From Sympetrum striolatum (Eukaryota; Arthropoda; Insecta; Odonata; Libellulidae): a stretch of DNA of 64,000 nt. The stretch's first letter is position 1. Each line of letters opens with the position of its first letter. Position numbers and translations under genes: made by a program. This document shows, one piece after another, positions 47,441-58,135 of this stretch. Location of the stretch: NCBI GenBank assembly GCA_947579665.1, contig OX388345.1:29665849-29729848 (forward strand). Direction: 5' to 3'. Under the pieces are notes generated by a model. The model ran no database searches, had not been told where the DNA came from, and saw only the letters and a program-made list of their open reading frames with translations.

Positions 47441-48825
47441 GTTTTATATATTTAAAATAATTAGAATTAGAATATAGTAAAATAATTGGAAAAGCTAGAA
47501 AATCGTGTTAACATTAGGGAAAAAACTATTAGTTCTGAATCTGAATCCAGGTCTTCTCGCGAATGGCGATACGTCTTCCATTAAGGCTACAGCAATCCGA
47601 AGAAATTTACCACAGATATTCAGAATAGACCATTTCTGAGGTTTATGGGGGAAAGGACGAGTACTGAAAATAGAATATGGGGATGAAATTTCTTTTAGTT
47701 AAAGGAAGAAATTATTAGAGCGGAAAATGCAGACTTTAAATCACAGCTAAGATGCTACCTCAACGAGGACAGCAGTAACAAAAATCGATTTCGTGAATCA
47801 GAAAAATAGTAAAAGGAGTCTCAGACAACTGAGCGGCGATTACAGTCGAACCGATTTTAAATTCAAACGACTTCTTCAATCCAATTGAGGCCGTTTGAAT
47901 ACGAAATCTATTCTCCATCTTCAATTCCATCCAATCATCGCCTTCGTAGGCGACCATCAATACTTTACTGCCTCAAGCCGAACTCCTTCATCCCATGCAG
48001 CCAGTAAATTCAAAATCGATGGAAACATATGTACATACACGAGCAAAAAATTCAACAATGGTCATGCTGACCTACTTTTAAAGTCTTGGTATGCATGTTA
48101 GAGGAGTATAAATTTTGAATAAAAGTTACATAAGATATAGGCCCGGTATTTTGCGTTCGAAAGTAAAACGATGACTGTTTTTGTATATCGAAATCAATGT
48201 CAAAGGATTGGAAATAGAGAAAATCCCGCATAATATGCTCTTCAGGGGACCAAATAAAAGCCGAGTTTTGACTGGGTTAGTGTTTTTCACAAAAATTCAT
48301 TCCTTGCAGTTGAAAAAGCAGAAGTACCTTTTGCTCTCTTACTTTTGGAGAGAGTGCTCCACTTATTTAAAAGGGCTGTATTTAACTCATGCATAAGATC
48401 TGCTTCACACTTTAAGAGAGGTCCCAGAACTCACTAAAAGAAATAGGATCTTTTGATTCTTATATTTTTTGCTTTAATTAAATAATAGTGCTAATTCCTA
48501 CAAAATATTTAAGAATTTATTTTTTCCATTTATTGAAAGAGAAAAAATCAACGTAATTAAAGCTGTAAATTATTCAGTAAAGTTTATTTTAATGCATTTT
48601 GATCTATAAAATGAGGCTTGCGATCGGATAGGGCGACATCTTAGTGATTAACAAAACATTTTAAGCGGTGCTTTATCATGCGTTTTGTTTTAAAGGGACC
48701 GAAACTGGAAGAAAAGCGTTTATTAGGTTGGATATCATCTTAAAAAGGAGCGCTTTGAACTAGATTTTGTTATACAAAGCACATATATGAAGACAGGTGT
48801 AGGTTCGAAATTAGTTAGGATTTGA
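47441..48825. other. No gene seen
   Basis: AT-rich. Open frames at 47760-47960 (minus), 47895-48101 and 48181-48396 are unrecognised. Confidence 0.4.
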
Positions 48826-49122
48826 ACTGATCTGATGATGAGTCTTGACTGATTGACCTGATGAAACCATGATCGTATAATAAAAGAACTTTGTGTGGTA
48901 TAGCGTAGAAGTGTTTTTCTATTTATCTTCGTGATGAAAGACTACCACGAAGTCAACGCCGAATTATTGGATTCTATTTCCAAAACAAGCAAATTTTGTA
49001 AGGCATACGATTTCGGTAAATTCTATTTTCTCTCCAAACGATATTTTTCCTCATTATGCACACAAACATATATAAGAAACGCTATAGGTCTCGTAAATGT
49101 TCCGTACCGCTACAGGAAATAA
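48826..49122 (+). repeat. Penelope-like 5' end: hammerhead-like core and ORF start
   Basis: An intact CTGATGA (48832-48838) is followed by the usual extra T, a loosely paired stem and GAAACC (48863), then AATAAAAGAACTTTGTGTGG as in the 6.1 kb copy. An ATG at 48934 opens 62 codons to a stop at 49120-49122: MKDYHEVNAELLDSISKTSK... The first 15 residues match the peptides starting at 6167, 52978 and 63404. The rest of the frame is lysine- and tyrosine-rich and shows no motif I know. Stem II and stem III are damaged here. Confidence 0.5.
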
Positions 49123-50516
49123 CGTGGTTCGGCACACTAGAAAACACGGCTTTTAGAGAGTCCGTAAACTTCTTATTCATTAATTGGCGTATGTTTCCAA
49201 ATTTCTCTCCATAACACAGTCATACGTCTTTATTGGTTGAAGTTGGAACTAGGAAGCCTAATTTTCCTTTTAAGCATATCTCTTGTATTGAGACACACAA
49301 GGTGTACGGGTAAAAAGTATAGTAATACAAAATTTATTAACTTGAGAGTTAATTAAGATATTTATTGGCTGTTTATTTCTAGAGGTATGGTAACCTAGAA
49401 TGTTTTATTACACAGTTAATACCCCTCGATATGTGCAGCATTAGTGGTAGAAAGACATATAATTTGTACTTTACTCTCTCCAAGTGTGTTGCAGCATCAC
49501 AGGCGTAAAATTTGCAATAACTGTAGGAATTCGATGGAGCAGTTCTGGTAGATCACGAACTGGTACCTGGTAAATTGATTCTTGGTAAACATCCACAGAA
49601 AAAAAATCAAGTGGTTTCATGGCTGGGTTTCTAAGGGGATGAAATCGATGGACTATCTCTTGCAATCAAGCGATATGGGAACTCATTATCCAAAAATATC
49701 TCACCATTATTGCATAATGCACCTTCATCAGGCAAGCAAAAATACATTTTGAGTTACCATACTTTTATAAGCAAACCTACAATTTATATCTCAATTACTT
49801 CTCAAACTCTTAAGTTTTGTATTATTATATGTTTAACCTGGACATGTAAAATTTTAATTAATAATAACAATAATTTGATACTGCTTTTCTGTTACTACTG
49901 TTCTAGTGTAAACATTTGGGGGATATTTTTTGAAACTGTAAAACAACTGAAATAAATCTAATTGATTAGAGCAGAGTAGGCTGATCGTGAAAAGAAAATG
50001 ATTATTGAATATCAATTGCGTTGGACTACATAAATCTTCATATCCTCATATTTTAATGAGATACTCTCTTAAATTTGAACTACATATATGGGACCCAAAG
50101 GAAAAAATATTTACTAACACTTGTCGGAAAAGAGATAAAAGTTACAAATTTCATGTTACTCGAACAAATTCACGCAGATTTTTCGCCGAGAAACTCCAAT
50201 TACTCTTTCGAATCAGGAAGATAAGCCTTTAGCTTCAAATCTCAAGAACGACTGTAATTGCGTAGATTTACGTCACCCGGTTCCGCTTTATAATAGAAAA
50301 TGAAAAAGGAGGAACTTCATTTAATTACCTAAAGTGGTGCACTCGTTGGAATTCTTTTTCCTCGTCAGAAGGGAAGGAAAAGTTTTAGTTTTCATTCTCA
50401 CGTTTGAGCGCTGTAATACCTCTTTTATGACCTCTCGAACTTCAGTTTAGAGTTTTTTCGGCTTTTTTATGACCTGGAGTGCGATACGAAAGCCGGGCTT
50501 TAAAAATTCAGCACTC
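49123..50516. other. No gene seen
   Basis: Open frames at 49471-49665 (minus), 49710-49955 and 50005-50232 are unassigned. 50270-50516 is slightly GC-richer. Confidence 0.4.
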
Positions 50517-50630
50517 TTAGAGGGTTTGGAAGGTCGAGCATTTCCAAGGGAACCATTGTAAAACACACTCAGTTCAATGAATTCTCATTAATAATTCATC
50601 CGTGAAATACTAAGTAATACTGCAGGGAAA
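50517..50630 (+). repeat. Dispersed 105-bp repeat, copy 1
   Basis: GAGGGTTTGGAAGGTCGAGC, CATTTCCAAGGGAACCATTG and TTCAATGAATTCTCATTA align with 54543-54645. Nature unknown. Confidence 0.65.
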
Positions 50631-51822
50631 AATGGGGAATGGATGAGTTGACAATAGAAAAGTAATAACTACTACGGGAAAATTCACCCTTGGAATCAGA
50701 AATTAAAATGGATTGCCAAATATTAGGCCCATTCTCGAAAGCAGATCAAGTTTACGAGAAATGTCATAAAATTACCGTGTTTCCGCGGATGAGACAAAAG
50801 TTGAAACATAAAAATATGCCCCCAAAATCCTGGGTTATCTTATACCACAGATAAAAAAATAATCTGTGCAAATGTTTGCAGCAATAGTAAGGCTACGCCA
50901 CAGATAAAATAAATTAAAATTGTTCAATCGACAAATGACGAATAGTGCATGATTCCATATACTCTATACAGTATTTCTATACAGATAATAATCGTTGATC
51001 TAAATTTGATTCATAGGCCGTTAATAGTTTGAGGGTCGTCTTGAAGAATAAATCTCGCTAAAGCGAGAAAACTTTGACGAAATTTAATACTTCGTGCTAT
51101 TTGAAGGGCTTCTCTGCAGAAATATACGTTATTTGATAAACATGTAATCCTGTAGACATAGATCACCGAATGACATCTGAGATTCTTCTAAGTTTAATTA
51201 TATGATAATTAAACTTATTAAGGTCTTTATTAAGGAGAAAGTAAGATTGAAAAGTCATTTCTTGTATATAACCTGTCGTCATTGAAGTTGATGAAAGCAC
51301 AAATAATGTACAGCACAAAGGAATTTAGTAGAACTTTAAAAGAAATGGATGTTAAAAACCTTAAAATGAAAATAAAACGACTGTAGGGGAATACACACGG
51401 AGATGGGAATGCTAAATACCTGCTGGTAATATAAGCTAAAAGATGTAAATTAAAGCTATGTTTAGCATGGTAATCACAAAATTAGTACCATAATAAAAAT
51501 TACATAAAATGAAATCAATCAGAGTTGTTGTACACGTTGTAATGATTCAATCATAGAAATCAAAATGAATCACAAGAAAAATCACAAAATTTAAAAACAA
51601 CCCAAAACATTAAAAATTTAAAATTGCTTAGAAATTAAGAATAAATTAAATTAAATGGTAAAAGACACTCTTAAGATAATCATTAAATACCAAATTGGAC
51701 ATATAAGAATATTTAACAGTATTCAATAGTACAGTAAAAATGACAAAATAATTAATACATCTGGGAAATATCATCTGGGACGACGGACCTGGCAAAATAT
51801 AGTTCAATTGATCGTGTAGGTG

Positions 51823-51823
<1 letters not shown>
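50631..51823. other. No gene seen
   Basis: AT-rich filler before the TA microsatellite. Confidence 0.45.

Positions 51824-51871
<48 letters not shown>
51824..51871. repeat. (TA)n microsatellite, about 24 units
   Basis: Uninterrupted TA dinucleotide from 51824 to 51871. Likely polymorphic and able to form hairpins. Confidence 0.97.
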
Positions 51872-51873
<2 letters not shown>

Positions 51874-52782
51874 CCTGCAACCCTGAAGAAGAATATTTTA
51901 TTGGCCATTGATTGAGAAAAGTTTGAGAGGGAACATCAAGACGATTTACGATATCTTGTAATGAATTGAACTAGGGCTGTGAAACACGCTCGCAAGTGAA
52001 GAAAACGTAAAGTTCGTGTCCCCTTCAATAAAGATCCTCTTTTTACGATTCATTGCCAATTGCTCCTCCTGAATATTTCGGTAGACAGTCCCCACTACCA
52101 GAGGCATCTCTACCCGTTTATTTCCGTCTGCCTCCCAAAGAACGCGCGATGGATGGATTAACGTCAATCAATTTGCTTCGAATCCTTTGATTCGCATATA
52201 AACTCCGTCACACAGTTGCTTAAGGGTAATCCACTCAGTGACAGGAGCTGTTTCTCGAACATCCAAACGTCAACTTTTTTCTCTCTGGGTTTCAATCTTT
52301 CGAATACAAAATGTTGGCTCGACTTCGGATACACGTAAACAACTGATTTTTTACTTTTTCGGAAATGAATGTCAGTTTTGAATTATCTAAAATTATATAT
52401 GCACAAAAAATATTTGTTTATTAGATAAAAGAAGGAAAAGGAGCTTTTATTAATTCTCTACTCATGGCTTTTGAATGGATATTGTGTAAAAGAGTTTGTC
52501 AAAATTTTTCTGAAACATTTAAAAAGTGACTTAGGCGTTCTATCATTAGCATTTTATTTCCAATCATGATAGTATCAACTACTTGGGCCGTGACTTCGTG
52601 GTATCCATCCATTTCCAATCATGTCCTCTATCTAAAGTACATTTTCTCGAACCTTGTCGACAAAATATCACCACCAATACTTATTTTTATACTAATGTAT
52701 TATAATAGGATTTTTTCAGCGATAGACTCTAAACTGTCCCCGCAACGATGTTTTGATGAATGCAATATTTTATATTTGTAAG
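51872..52782. other. No gene seen; GC-richer patch 51950-52330
   Basis: A minus-strand 73-codon frame (51946-52167) contains EADGNKRVEMPLVVGTVYRN, which looks mildly protein-like but is unrecognised. Confidence 0.35.
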
Positions 52783-52973
52783 ATCAAAATTAAAAGAAAT
52801 AAAATTACTTGTGCTATTTGCCACAGTATATTTTACACACGACCGGTCTCGTAAGATCACTTACATCTTCAGGTGGACTCGACCTAAAGATGTAAGTGAT
52901 CTTACGAAACCGGTCATGTTTAAAATATACTGTAGAAAATAGTACAAGTAATTTTACTTCTTTTAATTTTGAT
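52783..52973. repeat. 191-bp palindrome with paired hammerhead-like cores
   Basis: Arms of about 92 bp around a 6-bp centre are nearly perfect, from ATCAAAATTAAAAG(A)AA at the left edge to its complement at the right. Each arm carries one copy of the core. On the plus strand (right arm) it reads CTAAAGA, T, GTAAG-TGAT-CTTAC, GAA, ACCGGT, C. On the minus strand (left arm) it reads CTGAAGA, T, the same stem II, GAGA, CCGGTC, with flanks CAC/GTG able to form stem I. Each arm has a different single change in a conserved position. An ATG five bases beyond the palindrome (52978) opens MELHTIKKATIDF, resembling the family peptide. Confidence 0.85.
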
Positions 52974-53969
52974 TTAAATGGAACTCCACACAATAAAGAA
53001 GGCTACCATTGATTTTATTTTAATTATATTTGTAATTTTGCACAGGAAAGAAAAAAAAGCCACCCTTCGTTTAATCTGGCTTCAACCTTGCTTATGACTG
53101 CGACAGTATGGAAACTACTGAGTTATGAATAATAGCAATAAAATAGGTCACTCCTCACTAAAATCTCAAAAACTTCATAGCACCATTACACGAACGAAAC
53201 TTTTTTTGTCGATTGTACTATTGCTGATAAATATTCATGCATTATAAATGAGTTAATGAGGAATATGATTAGATGTCGTTTATCCGAAGAACTTTTCGTG
53301 TTATAAGGTATATTTTTTTGGTTCGGGGTCAAATTATATTTTTCAATAGCAATGCATTTGAAAATCGGTTTTGGGGCGCACAGAATCATTTCCTTTTTGG
53401 AAAATTAAACGATCATTTTATACTGAAAACACCAATTCCAATAAGAATTCTATCCTTAAAATTAATTTCGGAAAATTAGACAAAATAAAATTGGTAAAAT
53501 GTTCCACCTTGATTTGAAAAAATTAAAGTAGAATATAAGGAAAATATTGGTTCATTATGAATGTATTAAGATTTAAATTTATGAAATTATATTAGGATCG
53601 AATAGGTTTATAATAACTTCCGAATGCTTATTTGGTCATTAACAGAACTTTGAATGATTTTTAAACAAAGCAGCTTGAATTTGGCATCAAAACAATAACT
53701 GATAATTTCTGACAAGCTACAAAGTTATTACGATTTTTACAAATTAATTCATAAAAAAGATAGGGAAGGATATAGTAGAAATTTTAAATTTTGAAAATAC
53801 ATATAGCATTGAAAATTTTTTATCTGTATTTTATGCCAGAAAACATTGGAGAGATCAAAATTAACACAAAAGATGTTGTAATTTTTCGCACAGTACATCC
53901 AGTGGTTTCCTTTAATGAGTATTAAACACAAACTGTACCGAATTAAAGAACCAACATCTATTTTGAGCG
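52974..53969. other. No further gene seen
   Basis: AT-rich. The continuation of the 52978 frame decays quickly. Frames at 53186-53389 and 53749-54015 (minus) and 53273-53479 (plus) are unrecognised. Confidence 0.4.
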
Positions 53970-54093
53970 TTGAATAAAGGAGATAGAAAAATCGCTTCAA
54001 AAATCTAGTTTCCATCGCCTACGCTACCTTAATTGAATAAAGGAGATAGAAAAATCGCTTCAAAAATCTAGTTTCCATCGCCTACGCTACCTT
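53970..54093 (+). repeat. Perfect 63-bp tandem duplication
   Basis: The 61-base block beginning TTGAATAAAGGAGATAGAAA and ending ATCGCCTACGCTACCTT occurs at 53970-54030 and again at 54033-54093 with no difference, separated by AA. The perfect identity means it is recent or is an assembly artefact. Confidence 0.95.
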
Positions 54094-54537
54094 GCTACTC
54101 TGCGGTGCACCAGCGCAAATTTAAAAGCAAAGAAAATAACGGCGTTAATCCGACAGTACATCCAGTCGCAGTAAAGAGATTGAAATTCGAACATTCACTC
54201 GGCAGTTAAATTCAAACTCGAAATCCGTTGGGTGACAAAAGAACGTCGAAGAGCGTCTCCTCAGCGACTCGGAGCGGCGACAGAAACTGAATCGATCGCT
54301 AAACCACAACATAGTGGTCTTCGTAAGCACACCTGCGTCCCCCCCATTTCCCCTCCGACCACCAACTGCCTTCCTTTAAAAACATTCCCCTCGCCCTACG
54401 GTTTCCCGCCATCTTACTCCACTCATTCCCGCCCTTTGAGGTCAGAAATACTACTCAGTTACGTTACATGCAACCATCACAAATGACATCATAATTCAGC
54501 TCTCTCAGAAAAATGTACAGTATTTCTTTTTATTTCA
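54094..54537. other. GC-richer patch, no gene assigned
   Basis: CG-containing sequence with open frames on both strands (54145-54330 minus, 54232-54486 plus). No domain recognised. Promoter or first-exon function is possible but unsupported. Confidence 0.3.
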
Positions 54538-54645
54538 AACTTGGAGGGTTTAGGAGGTCGAATTTTTCCATGGAAATCACCGTAAGACACCCTATTCAAT
54601 GAGTTCTCATTAGTATCTACGTATGCAAAGTACTAATCATGACTG
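54538..54645 (+). repeat. Dispersed 105-bp repeat, copy 2
   Basis: GAGGGTTTAGGAGGTCGAAT, TTTTTCCATGGAAATCACCG and TTCAATGAGTTCTCATTAGT align with 50521-50630. Confidence 0.65.
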
Positions 54646-54669
54646 CTTGAATCTATTTATTAGGCCTCG

Positions 54670-54850
54670 GCTTTGTGGTATGCCTCCATTATGTAGAATA
54701 TCGAAGCAAGAGGACAATTAGACCTTTCCAACAATATCTTGAAAAGACGATCACGGATTTGGGCCCTCATCAGATGGTTGCCTAAATGGTCATACAATAA
54801 AAATACTGTGGTTAAGGTATAAGCGGCCTCTTGTTAGGTCAATATAGGAA
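54670..54850 (+). repeat. Diverged copy of the Penelope-like 5' end
   Basis: GGTCATACAATAAAAATACT and GTGGTTAAGGTAT parallel GATCGTATAATAAAAGAACT and TGTGTGGTAT at 48.87 kb. The upstream catalytic-like part is too diverged to fold. Confidence 0.35.
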
Positions 54851-54898
54851 GGAAAGCGATAAGCTGACAATTGAGCAATAATGAGTAATATTGGTGTA

Positions 54899-55246
54899 CA
54901 GTAGAACTCCAATTATCCTAATCAAATGGGACCGGACCCCATTCGTATAATAAAAAATTCGGATAATCGGAAATTCGGATAATCGGAAATTCGGATAATC
55001 GGGAATTCGGATAATTAATTAAATTCTACATAATAAATCATAATTCTACTCAATAAAAAACTACATATATAGTATAAAAAGAGCTATGTACTAATTAATT
55101 TAAAAAATGGTAACACTTTTGCATGTCTATTCGGTTTCTACCGTTATGCTTATCACGTATCGTGTCAGTGAATTTAGAACTGCTATATGAGATGGTGTCC
55201 TAAAGCGATTCGGATAGTCGGAGTTCGGATAATTGGAGTCCTACTG
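54899..55246. mobile_element. pogo/Tigger-type MITE, 348 bp, with TA duplication
   Basis: The left end CAGTAGAACTCCAATTATCC and the right end GGATAATTGGAGTCCTACTG are inverted repeats with one insertion or mismatch, both flanked by TA (54897-54898 and 55247-55248). The terminus starting CAGTAGAACTCC and the internal ATTCGGATAATCGG motif are typical of Tc1/mariner elements of the pogo/Tigger group. It has no transposase, so it would have moved in trans. Confidence 0.9.
54957..55016 (+). repeat. 16-bp tandem repeat inside the MITE
   Basis: ATTCGGATAATCGGAA occurs almost four times in a row, with one A to G change in the third spacer. The same motif recurs near the right end (GATTCGGATAGTCGGAG), so these are probably transposase-binding subterminal repeats. 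Confidence 0.85.
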
Positions 55247-55248
55247 TA

Positions 55249-56570
55249 TTTCCTGTAGGTATTGTAATAGTTAGCTCCAAAGTAAATGTAGTGTTAGGAA
55301 AAAATAAATAGACGTTCTTTGAGAAGTACTTACATTGTGACACAAAATCCTCCTATATCTTGATAATGCGACATTTAAACCACAATTAAACTTATCGATT
55401 AATTTTCTATTCATTGGTTCATCATAGGTACTTTTACTGTGGCTGTCCAGTTTTAACGTGGAGTTCCGTTAGAAACTTTTCAGTTTTACCGGTTTAAAGA
55501 AGTAATCCACGATAAGAATGTTCCTACTTCGTGTCTTTAAAGAGTATAAAATTAACGCAGACTTTGTTTTATTGAAACATCTATGTTTTTTGCCATAATA
55601 CTAGGTTAACTTCTCCTTTATTCTGTCATTTATGACATATTTCAGATATAAAAAATCACCGGAAGAAGCAGAAGAGAAGAGTGGGTGAAATAACCCAAAC
55701 AAAACACATACAATCAGGAAAGCCATTTGCTGATAACAATTGATGCCAGCTAGGATGCAATAAAAGGGTTCATAAAACCTATACATGAATCTCATGTATG
55801 GTCGTGATTCATGGGTCATTGCTGAAAGGAGAAGGTTATATGTCCCATAAATGTTTCTTCTACAATGGAGATATAGTGCCACAGCAAATGTTCACATAAG
55901 TCCATGAAGAACAGGAAGAAATTGACTTGAACAAATTGATGTACGGTAGTCTCCTGCAGACAGTATTGGAAGGAATGGTAGAAAGAGAGAGAGGGACAGC
56001 TAAAGGGTTAAAGTTAGGAATAATAAGGGGATGGAGAAACTGACAAGGAGCAGGATTTCCCAAACGAAAGATAGGGGAGGGTATACGTAAGATAACAAGG
56101 GAAGCGTCCCTCAAACTGTTCCGAGAAACATCAGCTACGGTCCATGCAGCGTGAGAAAGGTTTCGGCAAAAGGAATGAGATGAAAACTTGAAACCGTCTT
56201 CAGAGAAGGAAAATGATATTTCGGAATCATTTTGTAGAAGAAAGGTCTGGTTCTACGGCTTTCTGTTACTTACTGCCGAATTGATCTAAATCTCCCCTTA
56301 TTTATCCTTTAATTTACAGCCTGAAAGAAAAGACTTGTTTGAGGACCCGCTACTTCTCATTCTAGTTGAATGGGTTTTCTGGAAAAATTAAATTGGGAAA
56401 CGCTGCGTGAGAGAATTTCTATGAACCAATTTTTGGAGTGATAATCTTTGATGATGAAAACAATGTAATAGGGCTTTATTTTTTGGTTATAATTTTGTAT
56501 TTTGTTTATTTTGCTATTTTTTCGTCGGAATATTTTCCCACCAAACCTTTTTATGTTTGTAAGAAAAGAT
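55249..56570. other. No gene seen
   Basis: Open minus frames at 55601-55882 and 55860-56114 are unrecognised. No repeat match noticed. Confidence 0.4.
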
Positions 56571-56660
56571 TTGGAACACGGCTGTTAATGAATTAAAGGT
56601 TAAAATCCCCTGTAGCCGTCTTTGTCGGCGTGCATCACCTCATTCACCGGTAATCGGATA
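56571..56660 (+). mobile_element. Hairpin MITE, copy 2 (one end)
   Basis: GGAACACGGCTGTTAATGAA, TTAAAGGTTAAAATCCCCTG, TAGCCGTCTTTGTCGGCGT and CACCGGTA match the reverse complement of 39483-39558 base for base over most positions. The second arm was not found. Confidence 0.75.
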
Positions 56661-57449
56661 AAACAGGAAGGGTCGGTTCTTTTAAAGACAATGCATTTAT
56701 GTGCATTCGGAAGCGATGCTTTCTTCTTTAGGGGCCATTAAGTACCAATAAAATACCTTTTTTCCTTCCTTGCTGTTACTTTTGATTCTTCAGTTGATTC
56801 GTAAGAGAAATATATCCCGCATGCACTGAGGGCAAACGAAACGAAAACAATAGAATGTTTAATATTGTGCTTGTATTTAGTTATTCTTTAAAAAGTCGTT
56901 AGAAAATGTTGTATTTTGGGAATACAAAGTTTCATGCAGATTCCTATGGATTCCCATGAACTCTTATATTAGTTAAAAAAAGTTAAAAAGAGTAGTTTGA
57001 ATCGGAAAAACATTAAGAAGCAATTGTGTTTTGAGAATACATTTGTAAAATAGTGGAGAAAAAGAATTAAAGATGAATTCCTTTCTTAAATTACAAGAGA
57101 CATGATGGAAAGCATTAATTTCTTTAATAACGAATAGAGAGAAAACAATAAAGACAAAATACGTAAATAGACAAAAGGATTTACTGCGATAAATACATCT
57201 CGAAATACATCCTGACAAACCCCTGATATGAATTAAATGGATAAGAGCTAACGTAATCTAAAGTAAATTATTAGGAAGGTTCAGAAAAATCGGATGTATA
57301 TTTTTATTTCTCTCTTGTGATATTATTATTATTGAAATAACGGTAACAAATCAAATAAATTATACTATTTATGTGTACAGCACATCAATTGTAATTGCAA
57401 AAGAAATAATGATTAAATCTTTTCCCCTTGATTATAGTTGAATTGATAA
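56661..57449. other. No gene seen
   Basis: AT-rich, unsupported minus frame at 56973-57218. Confidence 0.4.
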
Positions 57450-57815
57450 TTATATTGAGGAGTTCTTTAAGACATATAGTTGCAACTTTAAGGTAATCAC
57501 AGATGTGTATACTTCTATAACTATTGTAACTACAATATTTGCAATAGATGGAATAAATTTAAAGGGAAGTCTATTTAAAAATTCTTCTATGTTACGAGGT
57601 CGATTAGCAGCATCTTCTTTGGACGAAGACAAAGAGAGATCGTTTGGAAACTCTGAGAGGTCGGAGTAGAAAGTTTCCATGGTAAACATTATCCAATTCA
57701 TTCGCTTCTTAATGGACTTTCCCATCAAAGGAACTCCGATTCCATTCTCTCGCATCCAAACCAACTCCCACACGTTCCATTCCCAATTAAGAGGTTGTGA
57801 AAATTTCATGCACAT
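57450..57815 (-). CDS. Unrecognised ORF, 121 aa
   Basis: Starts MCMKFSQPLNWEWNVWELVW and includes DLSLSSSKEDAANRPRNIEE and a hydrophobic stretch IPSIANIVVTIVIEVYTSVI near the C-terminus that could be a membrane segment. No domain is recognised. No splice or polyadenylation signals are convincing, and an open frame this long is expected by chance in 64 kb. Listed only because its composition is less skewed than most neighbours. Confidence 0.12.
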   Translation of the reverse strand: MCMKFSQPLNWEWNVWELVWMRENGIGVPLMGKSIKKRMNWIMFTMETFYSDLSEFPNDLSLSSSKEDAANRPRNIEEFLNRLPFKFIPSIANIVVTIVIEVYTSVITLKLQLYVLKNSSI

Positions 57816-58069
57816 CAGAAACTTTTGCCTGTTATAACTTTTACGTCATCCTTTCAGACCCGGCCTTCGATGTGTTCGTTGCAAAAATACATTTCAGGTA
57901 AAGTTATACTTCTTTAGCATAACAATGTGCGTACTTGTTTTTCAACCAAAATCTCACGAAGACAAACTATCTCACGAAGCTTAATTGAAAGACTAAAGCC
58001 TTCAAATGATTATAAAATACATAAGTATTATAACATACGTATAAAAAACAAAAATATATGTTTCTTTCG

Positions 58070-58135
58070 TTATGGATAACCACTACATTATTGCCCTCGG
58101 CTTCGATGAGTGCAGTCCCGCGTTCGATTCCCGGT
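58070..58135 (+). mobile_element. tRNA-like B box, possible SINE remnant
   Basis: GCAGTCCCGCGTTCGATTCC then CGGTGG contains a good RNA polymerase III B box (GTTCGATTCC). A matching A box 30-40 bp upstream is not convincing, so this is a SINE relic at most. Confidence 0.3.
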
